Assembly (NCBI GenBank): GCA_964019155.1
Contig: OZ025241.1
Location: 59,153,217 to 59,217,216 of the forward strand
Source: Osedax fenrisi
Taxonomy: Eukaryota > Annelida > Polychaeta > Sabellida > Siboglinidae
Length of the DNA: 64,000 bases
Reading direction: 5' to 3'
The translations under genes were made by a program, and so were the position numbers. This document shows, piece by piece, positions 49,669-61,011 of this stretch. The notes under the pieces are model-generated. The model was given only the letters and a program-made list of their open reading frames with translations, did no database searches and had not been told where the DNA came from. Position 1 is the first letter of the stretch, and each line of letters begins with the position of its first letter.

Positions 49669-49990
49669 CTAAAGTATATGTATAATATACATTGTATACT
49701 ATTAATTTTATATATATTACAATTAAATAATTATTTATATACAACAACAACAAAACACCTATATATATATTGATCATAAGTTATGAATGAACACTAATAG
49801 TTGCTAGTAATACATTATAAAGAGAATAGGTCTAAGACAATTAATAGATCACTTCACATGTAATATATTACATAACAGTTTCTATAGCAAACTATAGTAA
49901 CTATGACAACAAACACTCTTGTGATTAGTGACACCAATGGTAATAGTGGCTATATCATCTAGTAGTAGACGAATAGGACATATGTCCTCG
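47831..49990. other. AT-rich non-coding stretch
   Basis: Nothing recognisable beyond (AT)n tracts near 49630. Confidence 0.5.
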
Positions 49991-49995
49991 GTAAC

Positions 49996-50046
49996 GGGGG
50001 GGGGGGGGGGGGGTTGCAGTGTTGTGATGGAAGCACCCCCCCCCCC
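49996..50046. repeat. Poly-G (18) and poly-C (11) pair
   Basis: An uninterrupted G18 (49996-50013) and a C11 (50036-50046) are separated by 22 bases. It can form a hairpin or G-quadruplex. It borders the CpG-containing bZIP-site region. Confidence 0.85.
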
Positions 50047-50154
50047 ATTATCATCACACCCACTATTATTATCTCCTCTATTGCGTTCATAAATGTATTA
50101 TCCGCCAAGCCATTACGATGACACGCCCGACACAATAGACCCTGTATTCGCGTA

Positions 50155-50222
50155 CACGCCTACCCATACGCATACACATACCCACACACATACGCATACC
50201 CACATACACATACCCACATACG
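50155..50222 (+). repeat. CCCATACACATA microsatellite
   Basis: A degenerate (CA)n/(CATACC)n tract. It drives the long Thr-His open frame across 50093-50581, which is not a gene. Confidence 0.75.
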
Positions 50223-50430
50223 CCAACCCAGGCACTCGCGACGCGTACAGGAGTCATCATCATCTCAACGCGAGTTTTAGCATCGCTAACTTGATTAGAA
50301 AGCCAGCCACACTTGGTCGTCTGCACGAACTAAAAGCTAATCGCACATACACACACATACACACACACACAATGTGCGCGCCTGTACGTGTTCATGCACA
50401 TTATCATCGCCTCCACTTTCTATATAGTTT

Positions 50431-50586
50431 ATTACGTAATCATTCTACAGCTTCGTCGTCGTACGTTTTATTACCGTTACCACTACCCCTCCCCATAATG
50501 ACGCCCCCAACCCCTCCCCATAATGACGTGAGGTTTCATTGTTACGTAAGAGATGGCTGTAATATCACTACAATAATATGACGTAA
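50431..50586. promoter_or_regulatory. Cluster of CRE/D-box motifs with duplicated CCCCTCCCC units
   Basis: Within 156 bp lie ATTACGTAAT (50431-50440), two copies of CCCCTCCCCATAATGACG (50486-50503 and 50511-50528), a TGACGTG (50524-50530), TTACGTAA (50542-50549) and TGACGTAA (50579-50586). Five ACGT-core bZIP sites plus C-rich boxes in AT-rich DNA look like an enhancer or promoter. It lies between the 44 kb island and the rabphilin ATG. No exon is evident. Confidence 0.4.
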
Positions 50587-50770
50587 GCCTTACATTAAAT
50601 ATTATAATACCGATATATATATATATATAACTAAAATACTATCGAATAGATTAACAACTACTACAATGTTCCTATAAACAATACCAACAGTGTGTTGCAT
50701 CGGCCATGTATGTATGTATTGTAATATAGAACAGCCACATGTACATTGTACTTTTACACCGTGCCTAGAG

Positions 50771-50773
<3 letters not shown>

Positions 50774-50802
<29 letters not shown>
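50774..50802 (+). repeat. (GT)n microsatellite
   Basis: A pure GT run of about 29 bases. Confidence 0.9.
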
Positions 50803-51876
50803 ATGTGAAACAGTGGCGTGTATTTATCGATTGAGTTGTATATTGTTATCCATGCATTGTTGTACGTTATTATAAAGTAGTCAACCGATCCTCCTGTTTT
50901 CAGAGGAGAGGTCAATTATTATTGTGAAAATCCATACTAATGTTATATAATATTAACTAAAAATCAATTACGAAATTAATGCGTGTGCGCGCGTGAGTGT
51001 GTGTGTATTGTTATGCAATATTAACAATGATTAGTAACTATACAAAGGAATTGTACAATGTACAATGTACAATATGTATTTATAACCTAGGAAGACTTTT
51101 GTGAATGCATAAAAAACGCATTGCCTCCTGAGAGATGGTAATTTTTTGTATTCAATTATTCAATGAAATGCTGACAATGTAAATTAAGTTTATTCATAAA
51201 ACAAAACATGCATATGTTTTATTATAAATATAAATATATATATAGGTTTATTATGAATTATAAAAAAACTAACAGAGAAACTAGAACCTATATAACCTAT
51301 AACTAAATAATTATTGAAACTTAATATATATGGTATATATATATATATATACACATATATTATTATGTATATAATAAGTCATATATGTTTAACAACTTTT
51401 TAATCAATATGCCATTAGAATTTGGTATCAACTCAATAACAAAGTTTTATTTACTTATATGCAGATTATATTATATCAACTTTATTATACTTATACTTAT
51501 TTATAAATGTAATGTCACCGGCACATGTTGAGTTTACATGCACATTATATTATGTATTACTTATAAGTATGATTTGTGTATGTATGTGTTTTAATAGTGT
51601 GTGGAAATATGCATACCACTTATCTATGATTGCCAATTAGTGACATGATCACATGATGATTATGTCCATTAAACATTACAATTTATGGATTTACCATCCC
51701 AGCAGGACAATTACCAATTGCCATTACCCATTACAAACCCAATAGTTCTCACATGTATAATTAGACTATTCCTTAAGCTTCATAAATACACAGATGTGTT
51801 CATATATAAATATATATATATATGTTATGTGATTTCATTATCGATATATGATATATATATATTATCATATTACTAC

Positions 51877-51916
<40 letters not shown>

Positions 51917-52310
51917 TCGTTATGGATATCCTCAGTATAAGCTAAATATAGCTTCTGGATATTCCTCCAATTATTATAGCCAATATTTGATAAATAAACT
52001 TCATTCATTTAAATAAATTATATAGCATTGATTTTATATACTTATTATTTATTATTTGTTAATTTTGTAATAGATTAATTATAAATAGATTAACAACTAT
52101 TAACATGATTTTTGAGGTTTGTGATTTATTAATGTTATCTAGACTCTTTTTGGTTACAAATATGTAATTAGTTTATTCAGAAAAGATCAAGTTTTTATAT
52201 TTAACTTGAGATTTTTTGAAAATATTGTTACATTTGAAAAATGTTCAGTATTTTAAAATACATGTACACATATTACTATTTAATATAGATATTAATATAT
52301 ATTACTATAT

Positions 52311-52351
<41 letters not shown>

Positions 52352-52357
52352 TCATCA
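50803..52357. other. AT-rich non-coding stretch
   Basis: Microsatellites only: GTGCGCGCG at 50981, ACAATGTACAATGT at 51051, (TTA)n at 51874, (AT)n at 52317. Confidence 0.5.
51874..51915 (+). repeat. (TTA)n microsatellite
   Basis: A TTA triplet run. It accounts for the poly-tyrosine frame seen here. Confidence 0.9.
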
Positions 52358-52540
52358 TATTAGAAAAAATCGTCATATTTATATGAACTTTTTTTCTGCT
52401 CGTATTTATAAATGCATATTTATGTCACTTTTAAGTATTTGTATGCACTGCGATATACCATTGTAAAGAGAAATAATCAAATATTATGATTATTATATAA
52501 AAAATATTTAAAAAAATAATATTTTATTTTTAAAATTTTA
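52358..52540 (+). repeat. Partial copy of the nested TTAA element
   Basis: About 175 bp are almost identical to 53484-53660, from TAGAAAAAATCGTCATATTT to ATAATATTTTATTTTTAA. The differences seen are one T in the poly-T and one base in AAATGCATATT/AAATGCTTATT. It lies in the same orientation about 90 bp outside hAT element B and lacks the GGGCCAGCGC terminus. High identity implies a recent duplication. Confidence 0.85.
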
Positions 52541-52853
52541 AAAATATATATATATATCATTATATAACATTATATTTAATATACTGTATATACTATAGTT
52601 TGCACTGTATATATATAATAGTATATACTAGTGCTGTAAATGAACTAGGACAGTTCGAATAGTATCGAAATTTGTATACTTCGAATTTTTATAACAATTT
52701 GGTTTCGAACTTTACAAATTTTGAACTTATGATTTTAGGACTTCGAAGTTTGAATTCAAGTATCGAACTTTCGTAATTCGAACTTCTTATGCATTTATCG
52801 AACTTGTAATCATATATTTGATAAAATAATTAAATTAAGTTATCCAAAGTATC

Positions 52854-52952
52854 GGTGCAGTCTCAGTCTCGGTTATCCAAAGAATTGATGCATCTTAGTC
52901 TCAGTTACCCAAAGCATAGATGTAGTCTCAGTCTCGGTTACCCAAATAATCG
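52854..52952 (+). repeat. 33-bp tandem repeat inside hAT element B
   Basis: Three units of about 33 bp around GATGTAGTCTCAGTCTCGGT followed by TACCCAAA, with a partial fourth. The same motif occurs inverted near the right end of element A. Confidence 0.75.
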
Positions 52953-52984
52953 ATGTAGATATTAGATATTAAAAAACTAAAAAT

Positions 52985-53048
52985 AATAAAAAACATAGAT
53001 TAACCACCTATGGAAATAATAAAATTTATTTATACACAGATTATTTAA
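52985..53048. other. Left remainder of hAT element B before the nested insertion
   Basis: A short AT-rich spacer between the 33-bp repeats and the TTAA insertion point. No feature beyond belonging to the host element. Confidence 0.4.
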
Positions 53049-53680
53049 GGGCCATCGCAACACCCTGAGTTTAACATGATGGAGATAGGAAAATCATGTA
53101 ATACTAAAAATAGATTCAATCTATGTATACTTCAAAATATCAACTAATTTTTTTTTATATATTATATAACTAATATTTATCTACAAATATAACTATCGAG
53201 TATGAGATTTAGATTATTAAAATTATATTAAAAATGGACTAACATAATAGTTATTTCTAGAAAAAAAAATATGCAAGAAATTTCAATAAAATATAAAAAA
53301 TATTATATATCATTGAATAATGTATTCGTTTTTATATAGTTATATCTGAAGAGTAACATAATATTAATATACTGTGAACATTTCATGTCATGTTGAATAA
53401 GTATTACTATAATCGAAAGTGGTTCAAACATAGGTGGTAACAGTTTTTTTGTTATTAGAAATATACACGTTTTAAAAATTAGAGATTAGAAAAAATCGTC
53501 ATATTTATATGAACTTTTTTCTGCTCGTATTTATAAATGCTTATTTATGTCACTTTTAAGTATTTGTATGCACTGCGATATACCATTGTAAAGAGAAATA
53601 ATCAAATATTATGATTATTATATAAAAAATATTTAAAAAAATAATATTTTATTTTTAAGATCAGGGTGTTGCGCTGGCCC
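53049..53680. mobile_element. TTAA-flanked element nested in hAT element B
   Basis: TTAA at 53045-53048 and 53681-53684 flank a 20-bp inverted repeat, GGGCCATCGCAACACCCTGA at the left and its complement at the right with one mismatch. A TTAA target duplication is the signature of piggyBac-like transposons. The interior is AT-rich with no ORF, so this is a non-autonomous copy. Confidence 0.75.
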
Positions 53681-53993
53681 TTAAGATATATATAGATTAA
53701 TATTTATATCTATAATACATAATTAAAAATTATGATTATAATGTAACATAGCATCGTTTTTGCTTGGTTATATCTAGTAAGAGTCTCAATTTTATTTGAG
53801 CCCGTATGTAATAGTTTTAGATCATTTTTAACTTATAAAGTAAAATTCAGGTAGGCATCTTTTACATCTATCAAAATGCTTGGCATAATTTATATACATA
53901 ATTGAAGTATCTATACTTCAAAAAGTAAGTTCATTTACAGCACTAGTATATACTATATATATATATATATTGTTATTTAAATATATATATATA

Positions 53994-54286
53994 TTGTTAT
54001 TGTTATTTTTATTTGGTGGAGTCCTTTCATCCCATCCAGGAACTTAGATGAAGTTTTCACTTATAACCATATATGGCTCTAATGTCCCTTCGAAGCCGCT
54101 CTCAGGTTAAGGCATCTATGGTTTTAACGAGAGCCGATCATTTATGTATACACAATTATATAAGATCACTTCTAAATAATATTTTAAGACCCATTTTATA
54201 AAATTAATTAATGGTCCGGACGAGGCTCGAACCCGTGTCCTACTGCTTGTGTGTCTGACGTCTTAACCACTGAGCCACACAGGCAG
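53994..54286 (-). mobile_element. tRNA-derived SINE, copy 5 (best preserved)
   Basis: Full-length minus-strand copy with an intact B box GGGTTCGAGCC (54234-54224) and the A-box region TGGCTCAGTGG (54280-54270). It has the shared body and a TTATTGTTATTGTTA tail, and the head borders the (AT)n tract 54294-54319. It inserted just outside hAT element B. Confidence 0.9.
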
Positions 54287-54290
54287 TATA

Positions 54291-54322
<32 letters not shown>

Positions 54323-54691
54323 ATCATACTTTAAAATATCTGAATAGTCTATCTGCATTATGACAAGTACCACATAATACTTATATTCCAATTTCAATAT
54401 TCTAACAAGACTATATCATTTTATATCTCAAATTTATTTTCTTAAGAATCTATCTTAGTCATGTAACGTCATCGTTAAAATCACATACACTAATCTTACC
54501 ACGAAAGAATCATTGATATATTTCCATAATGTAAATGGAGTAGTTGAATAAATGAACATCATATAAACTAACAAAAATAAAGGCTATTAATAGACTCTTC
54601 AAATAAAAATTTAAAATCTGCATTACTCTAATAATGTAATACTGTTAGATCTCTTCACCTGGAATAGTCACTAATTGACTGAAAGCAATAG

Positions 54692-54731
<40 letters not shown>

Positions 54732-54829
54732 TACTTGATTCATTAACATATACTGATAATACTTGGAAGATCGGTGGAGACTCTGTTATATCAATACTTT
54801 TGGGGCAATAATCAGGATATACAAAATAG

Positions 54830-55490
54830 CTACTCTTTATCTGTTTGTGAGATAATCGTTTCCATGCTGATCATTATACACAACGAGATTAGCCAGTTAG
54901 AGATATTTACAGCCTTAATCATATAATGATAATATACAATTTCTATTTAATCCAGACATGGTATACCAGTAATTCTATCCTATTACCTTCATTGCACATT
55001 AAGCTTGGATTAATGAAAACTTTTGTAAAATAATTTGATAAGTGAGGTTTGGGTTTTTACTCATTTTAACAAATATTTCCACATTAAATGGACCAACTAA
55101 TTAGGTAGTTAATGAGAAACACTACTTTAATATATGTATGAGAGATAGTAAGATCTTGGCTGGCATTAAAGTCAATTATTAAACATTGTCCTAAAGCATA
55201 GAAATACAGAAAATGTAAATATTGTGGATGAATTGCTTCTATGTTTTAGAGTTTTCGGTGGTCATATGTACATAAAGATTCATTTTCTCAGAGCACATCT
55301 TGACTATTTTCCTGATAAATGTAGTGACAATAGTGAAGAGTAAAGAAAGTGCTTTCATAAGGACATTTCGATACTGGAAGATAGATACCAAAGAAACGTA
55401 ACTATTAACAACCTAACTGATTACTGTTGGAATCTAAAAAAGGAATATAAAGGACTGTTCACATCGAAGAAAATCATTAAAATAATCTTA
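54830..55490 (+). pseudogene. Relic of a repeat-associated protein family
   Basis: In one plus-strand frame with interspersed stops: SLHIKLGLMKTFVK (from 54990), IKIHFLRAHLDYFPDK (about 55270-55320), SEE and, after a stop, CFHKDISILEDRYQRN (55345-55400), then NLTDYCWNLKKEYKGL. This corresponds to a transposon-associated protein common in invertebrate genomes, with the pattern PLHIKLGLMK.FVK ... SLKIHFLHSHLDFFP ... GERFHQDI..ME.RYQG ... ADYCW. Biochemical function of that family is unknown to me. The copy is dead. Confidence 0.65.
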
Positions 55491-56105
55491 TAATTAATGA
55501 GTATTATAATATTAAATATATATAGTTTATATATATATACATTATTATTTTGTACTATGATATATTTAAATATCCAAATTAAATTAAATTCATTAAATTA
55601 TCTTTATTTTTCATATTTTAGTGATTTTTTCACACATTTTTAAAATTAAATTAAAAAAAACTTGATCTGATCTGAAAAACTAATTACATATTTTAAATCA
55701 GTGCTAAACAACTAGTCTAAAAATAGAACCCTGACTTCAGATACATTTTTTTTTAATGTTGACCAGTGTAATAAATGTTATTATTTATTATAATAAATAA
55801 TATCATACTAAAACTATACTATTACTACTACACACAAAAAAAGACTTACAAATATAAATTGTTAATTATATTAATTCATTTGTATAATTTAAATAATAAA
55901 TGACATTTTTCTTTATTACACCCTCACCTGACCTATGTTATTTTATCTTATATGATCTGTACATATGATAATAAGTGTGTTTGAAGAAAGGGACTTACAT
56001 ATCATTGTAGAGTTATAATATTACTAGGTTATATGTGTTATATCAAAGTATAATGTAGTTATTATTAAAACCATAGGTAGTATAAATATCATAAAATATA
56101 TTCAT

Positions 56106-56118
56106 ATATATATATATT

Positions 56119-56185
<67 letters not shown>
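56106..56185. repeat. Interrupted (AT)n tract
   Basis: AT runs broken by TTTATAT at regular intervals, upstream of the rabphilin promoter island. Confidence 0.9.
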
Positions 56186-56329
56186 GTATACACTACATAC
56201 ATGATATTCATTTACATAGATATATATCTATTTTACTGCATATACGCAGTTCATCGTATATGTGTAATAAAGATGGCAATCATTATTATTGTTGCTTTCA
56301 TCCACTCTGTTATATGATAATTCTCTCTC

Positions 56330-56570
56330 TCCATGTATGTGTGTGTGTGTTCGCACGCGCGCGTGTGTGTGCGTGCGCGCGTGTGATAATGCGCGCATCC
56401 ATAGCATGCCATGTCCACAAGTATAATGCTTTTATTTACATTATATTCTGCTTGATGGATGGTGACGTCACGAGTGGGCGTGTTTAGAATGGATTGGCTG
56501 CATTAGTACTCCGCCGCGCCTATTATATATAGTGACTGCTTATTGATTTTTTTCAGTGTATATATATATA
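56330..56570 (+). promoter_or_regulatory. Promoter-like island upstream of rabphilin
   Basis: A compact CpG-containing stretch in AT-rich surroundings. In order it holds an alternating GT/GC tract (56339-56385), a perfect CRE palindrome TGACGTCA (56463-56470), GGGCGTGT (56476-56483, KLF/Sp-like), ATTGG (56493-56497, an inverted CCAAT box), CCGCCGCGCC (56511-56520) and TATTATATATAG (56521-56532, TATA-like). The order CRE, CCAAT, TATA matches a core promoter reading toward the rabphilin ATG 585 bp downstream. A cAMP/CREB response is inference from the motif. Confidence 0.5.
56339..56385 (+). repeat. Alternating purine-pyrimidine GT/GC tract
   Basis: GTGTGTGT, CGCACGCGCGCG and TGTGTGTGCGTGCGCGCG in series, a classic Z-DNA-prone composition. 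It lies 78 bp upstream of the CRE. Confidence 0.8.
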
Positions 56571-57116
56571 TATTATTATATATATACCTTATATTATATC
56601 AAAAAAACACCTTGTAATAATATATTATTTATTGACCATATATGCATATTAATTAATAATTTTAACATATATTCCATAAATAAAGGCAATTATATATATA
56701 TAATTAAATATTGCATAATCATTAAATAATGATAGTAACTATAATATAGAGTAAATATAATAATATATTAATAATAGATTAAAGAATATATGTATATATT
56801 CATACTATGTGTAATACCCTAATATAATATTATAATATAAAAATATTAAAAATATAATAATAAATTAAAATAGAATTAAAGCTTGTATATTATATTTAGT
56901 TTTTGCAACCATTAACTTTAGATATTACAAATTAGATAATTCCAGACACACTTTTCCTACAATCATATGTTGCACACATACACATACACACACACAACTT
57001 ACTAGTAGTAAGTTTCTACCGCTGCTATTACTACAGCAGCTCCACCACCTACGTCTACAGACTGTATAGATCATAGTGGCGAGTGGCTCTGGGTGAACCT
57101 GGCGGCTTCTCTAAAG

Positions 57117-57193
57117 ATGGCGGAAACGAGTTCAGGCCAATCTCTCGAGCAATGGGTGTGTCCTAACGATCGGCAACTCGCTCTACGCGCCAA
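57117..57193 (+). CDS. RPH3A: Rabphilin, coding exon 1
   Basis: First coding exon of a rabphilin-3A-family gene, a Rab3/Rab27 effector on synaptic and secretory vesicles. It encodes residues 1-25 plus two bases of codon 26. The start ATG sits in a good context (AAGATGG), and the exon carries the motif WVCPNDRQLALRA, which is typical of invertebrate rabphilins at the N-terminus. The exon ends AA|GTTTGT. The split codon AA+A (Lys) is completed exactly by the next exon to give RAKLGAGWSV, as in the family. The reading frame hits a stop soon after the donor, so splicing is needed. CpG-containing, GC-balanced sequence surrounds it in an otherwise AT-rich region. Identity rests on recognition of family motifs, not on a search. 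Confidence 0.9.
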
Positions 57194-59324
57194 GTTTGTA
57201 CATCGTGTGATCTAGGGGCGCTGCAACAGGGGGGGACGGGGGGGATATGTCCCCCTACTTTAAAATCTAGAGGGTCCTCCTATGTATTGGTCCCCCCCCC
57301 ACTTTTACCACAACATTTATGTTGATTGGTTGGTCCCCCCTACATACAAAATCTTGTGAACACGTCCGTTGTGTGTGCCGGTACCCCTGCGTATGTGTAT
57401 AGTTTTGTTTCATAGGGAATCGTTACTATATGCAAGGTTTCCTTGTAAAGAGGATATTAATGTGAACATATATTACAAATGAATTTATATATTCTTCATT
57501 AGATTCAAGCATACGTGACGATTACCTATATTTTAAAGATAAATAAGAGTAAATGTATTATGTGTATATAGGAAATATAATTATTTAATATGTGTTGAAT
57601 TATATAAATAAACAAATATTATTAAAAAAGTTCTAACATGATATATAATAAAATATTTTAATATTTTAAAAATAATTAAAATTATATCTTTTTATTTCAT
57701 TCATGGATGTTTAGTTATAATGAATATTATAGGTGGATGTAAATTTAAATAATAGTTAAAACTGCATGATCAATTATTAATTACTCATGAATTTCTCTCT
57801 AAAATATTAGTTACCTTTAGAAATAGAGTTTTTTATTAATTAAGTTTTTCCTTTCTTGCGTAATTTATTTCTTATAATAAAAATATTTCTCTCAAGGCAT
57901 CAAATTAAGTGTTGAGTGTAGTTTGTTGGTTAACTCAATTAAATACAATTAACTGGCATCATTAAAAGCTAAAACTACGAGAGTCGCTTTCATACAAATA
58001 ATAGCATAGTTATTAAATTATTTTTAAATGTTTAATATTTATTTTTTAGTTAATACATTATTGTTTATTTTTCTATAATATTAGTACAAATTTCTTAAAA
58101 TTATAAAAATCATATATTTTTCGTTATAGCAAGATTATTTTCCCATAATAATGAACTAAATTTCTTTATAAACAGGTTTTCGTTATATACAATTTATTTA
58201 TAAAAATGTTATTTAAATGTAAAATGTATCATTTCAACTCTAATATACTCATTTATTTTCTTATAACTAGGATTTCCATATATAGGGTTTCAACTCTATA
58301 TATATATATATAAATTTTAATTATAATTTCAGACTTGGTGGCATCTGCTTGCTATTAATTAAGAATATATTACATTTATATGGTATTTACGTAATATTAA
58401 TTTGCTTAACAGTATATTTTACATCCTATACAGAATATATATATAGTAAACTTGCCATACTAGTCAAAAATATATATATATTTGATTGGATTTGTTACTT
58501 TTCCCTATTAAAAAAACCTAATTACCGACAAATATAAGTGTAAATATATACAAGTAAACATGGTTTACCTTAGTCTATTCATTGCTTTTTAATGTATATC
58601 CGTTAAGTAAACTATGCCGACTATTTATATTATCATACTTATATATATTACTTAATATAAATTAATAGGTTATAATTAATATTAGGTTACTTTACATGTT
58701 AACTATATATTACTATCAAATTGTATAATATAACCTATTACTGTATGTGTACTAGCAACATACTACTATGTATTATTTACTACTATATCGAATATACAAG
58801 AAACTCGGTACAGATTATGTAATTAAATTCTACATGTATAAATCTGTGATATAATTATAAGATAATTATTAATGGGTACTTTGCTTAATAATTATAACCC
58901 ACTACTCTGTATTATCCAATGGGAATGTAATACTTGTATATATTATAAGTACATTAATCGTATACATTCAAATATTAGTACTATATAATTATACATGTAT
59001 TTATAGTAAATGAACGCATCGAGAGTAATGTGATTCAACGAAAACTAATTAATTATTTTAATATATAAGGTAATAAATATACAATATTTTCATTATTTTA
59101 CAGAAATTTGCTACATCAGTTAAATTAATAATAACATCTCTGCTAATATTAATATTAATACATAAATGAATGAATGAAAACATTGAAAATCTCAATTCCA
59201 TTACATAAATGTTAAGTTAGCGGGGAGTATACTATATATATAGATCTGGCTGTCATTACACCATACACACATGCTATATACACACCCCCTATGCCTCACT
59301 AACTACCCTACCCCACACATACAG
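57194..59324 (+). other. Rabphilin intron 1
   Basis: GT...AG intron. Contains G/C-tract repeat copy 2 at its start, then AT-rich sequence. No alternative exon seen. Confidence 0.8.
57210..57345. repeat. G/C-tract repeat, copy 2, in rabphilin intron 1
   Basis: CTAGGGGCGCTGCAACAG, G tracts, GATATGTCCCCC, TACTTTAAAATC, then CCCCCCCCCACTTTTACC. It shares CTAGGGGYG, GATATGTCCCCC and CCCACTTTTA with 28143-28235. Probably the same mobile family. It lies 17 bp inside the intron-1 donor. Confidence 0.55.
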
Positions 59325-59468
59325 ACTAGGAGCGGGCTGGTCCGTGCACACTAATAAGATCTCGTCGTTCCACAAGCCTGGCACCCTGACCGCTGAAGAA
59401 CAAGAACAGATCATGGCTGTAGTGAGGCGAGCGGAACGGGCTGACGACACCGAAATGGAGAGAATAGG
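59325..59468 (+). CDS. RPH3A: Rabphilin, coding exon 2 (Rab-binding helix)
   Basis: Encodes residues 27-73 plus split codons at both ends. The acceptor is ACATACAG|A and the donor is ATAGG|GTTTAT. The peptide starts LGAGWSVHTNK and continues through LTAEEQEQIMAVVRRAER to DTEMERI, which is the long first helix of the rabphilin/Noc2 Rab-binding domain that packs on Rab3A or Rab27. The split Gly codon (GG+A) joins it to RLVDRV in exon 3, reproducing the conserved ERIGRLVDR of the family. Phases agree on both sides, and intron 1 is 2131 bp. Confidence 0.9.
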
Positions 59469-59995
59469 GTTTATATTCCGCTAGATATGGTATTACGCTG
59501 AGTAAGATATACGTGTACTATACCGACTACATATTATGTAATACGATACTAAAATTAAACTATATTACAATTATAAATAATTATTTAGATAATTCACCTA
59601 CGATATGAAATGTAAATAATAGGATATCTATATATCTCATCGTTGATAACTCAGTTTTGTATTCTTTTCAGTTTTAGTTATATAGGCTAATCTATTAATT
59701 GTATTCCAATATCCACGACTAGTATAATGTAGGGATTGTTTAAATTCAAATTTAAATTTTATTTAACAATATTTTTATAATTTATTAGAAATATATATTT
59801 ATAAAAAATATGTTTTCTATATGTTAAATATAAATATTATATGTGTTATTATATTATATATATATAATCTATATGTGCATAATACATCCTTTTCAATATG
59901 TAACATATTCACCTAGTTAAGCATAGGGCCTGGATTGTGACCTTAATAAAAAATATATATATTATTGTATACAATATAATTTATAATCTACATGC

Positions 59996-60002
<7 letters not shown>

Positions 60003-60049
<47 letters not shown>
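60003..60049. repeat. (AT)n tract in rabphilin intron 2
   Basis: A pure AT run. Confidence 0.95.
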
Positions 60050-60057
<8 letters not shown>

Positions 60058-60881
60058 TTTATTCTATACTATTACCAACAATTTTTCTAAGGAAAATATA
60101 ACACATGAAATCGTATAATTTGATTATATACACAAAACATGAACAATGCCACCTATATAGGTTACATTTTTGAAAAAATATGTTGTTTAAAATGTAATTT
60201 CCGATTACAAAATATATTGAAATGTGAAAAAATGTAAAAAAATGTTTTTTAAATTATTATTTATGTAATGAAAGCTAAATTTTCATTTCTATATATTTCG
60301 AAACAATAGGATGTGTTGGCTGTAACTATATACATATCTATGTGACGAGTAAAAGCTAATTTATATTGCATGTAATTTAATAGAACAAATGAAAATATTG
60401 TTGTCTAGATATCATGCAAAACCTAAATCTAATTCAGTTATTTCGATACCACAACCAGCAGCATCAGGGAATAGGTATTAATTACATTGCATAGATTGTG
60501 AATGTTATATCTTTGCTATTATTATTAATATTATACTATTATTATTATTATTATTATTATTACTACTACTATTATAGTGTTCACAATCATATCGTGCAGT
60601 GCCTGTTCTATTCTTTACAGTAGCTAACGAGATCTGCTTACACGCACAATATCCCTTATGTTATTGTTCTATACGCAAATTAAAAAATATAATTCTGAAT
60701 ATGAAGCCCTTAGGAGGACAAATTATATAAATATACTAGTAAATTAACAGAAAACTAATGCAATTCTTCTTTTAAATATAATTCTATAATTAAATACCTC
60801 GACCGATATATATTGCGAATACTATCCACACCCACTATACCCCATACTCTGCGTAACCACGACGATGTATACCACCCGCAG

Positions 60882-61011
60882 ACGATTAGTGGACAGGGTG
60901 GACAACATGAAGAGGAACGCTATGGGAAACGGCAGCACTCAATGCATCCTCTGCGGAGACGAGTTTGGAATCCTCGGGGCCACGCCCACTTATTGCGACG
61001 ACTGCCAAAAG
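60882..61011 (+). CDS. RPH3A: Rabphilin, coding exon 3 (first half of the FYVE-like zinc finger)
   Basis: Encodes residues 75-117. The acceptor is CCCGCAG|A and the donor is CAAAAG|GTCAGC. The peptide reads RLVDRVDNMKRNAMGNG and then contains CILC (Cys95, Cys98) and CDDC (Cys112, Cys115), the first two zinc-ligand pairs of the rabphilin Rab-binding-domain zinc finger. The intervening GDEFGIL matches the hydrophobic stretch of the family (GEQLGML in mammals). The exon ends in phase 0. Open frames read straight through this exon into the introns are artefacts of missing the splice sites. Confidence 0.93.

Larger units (their letters stand above)
52629..53945. mobile_element. Non-autonomous hAT-like element B
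   Basis: Flanked by the exact 8-bp duplication GTATATAC (52621-52628 and 53946-53953). The ends are TAGTGCTGTAAATGAACT and AGTTCATTTACAGCACTA, a perfect inverted repeat. The termini match element A (TAGTG.TGTAAATGA), and the interior GATGTAGTCTCAGTCTCGGTT is the inverse of A's GAGACTGAGACTGCATC, so they are one family. A second element (53049-53680) is nested inside. Confidence 0.85.

Noticed and set aside
50093..50581. 162-residue open frame on the plus strand
   Set aside because: Driven by CCCATACACATA microsatellites (Thr-His runs) and C-rich boxes. No domain, no splice context.
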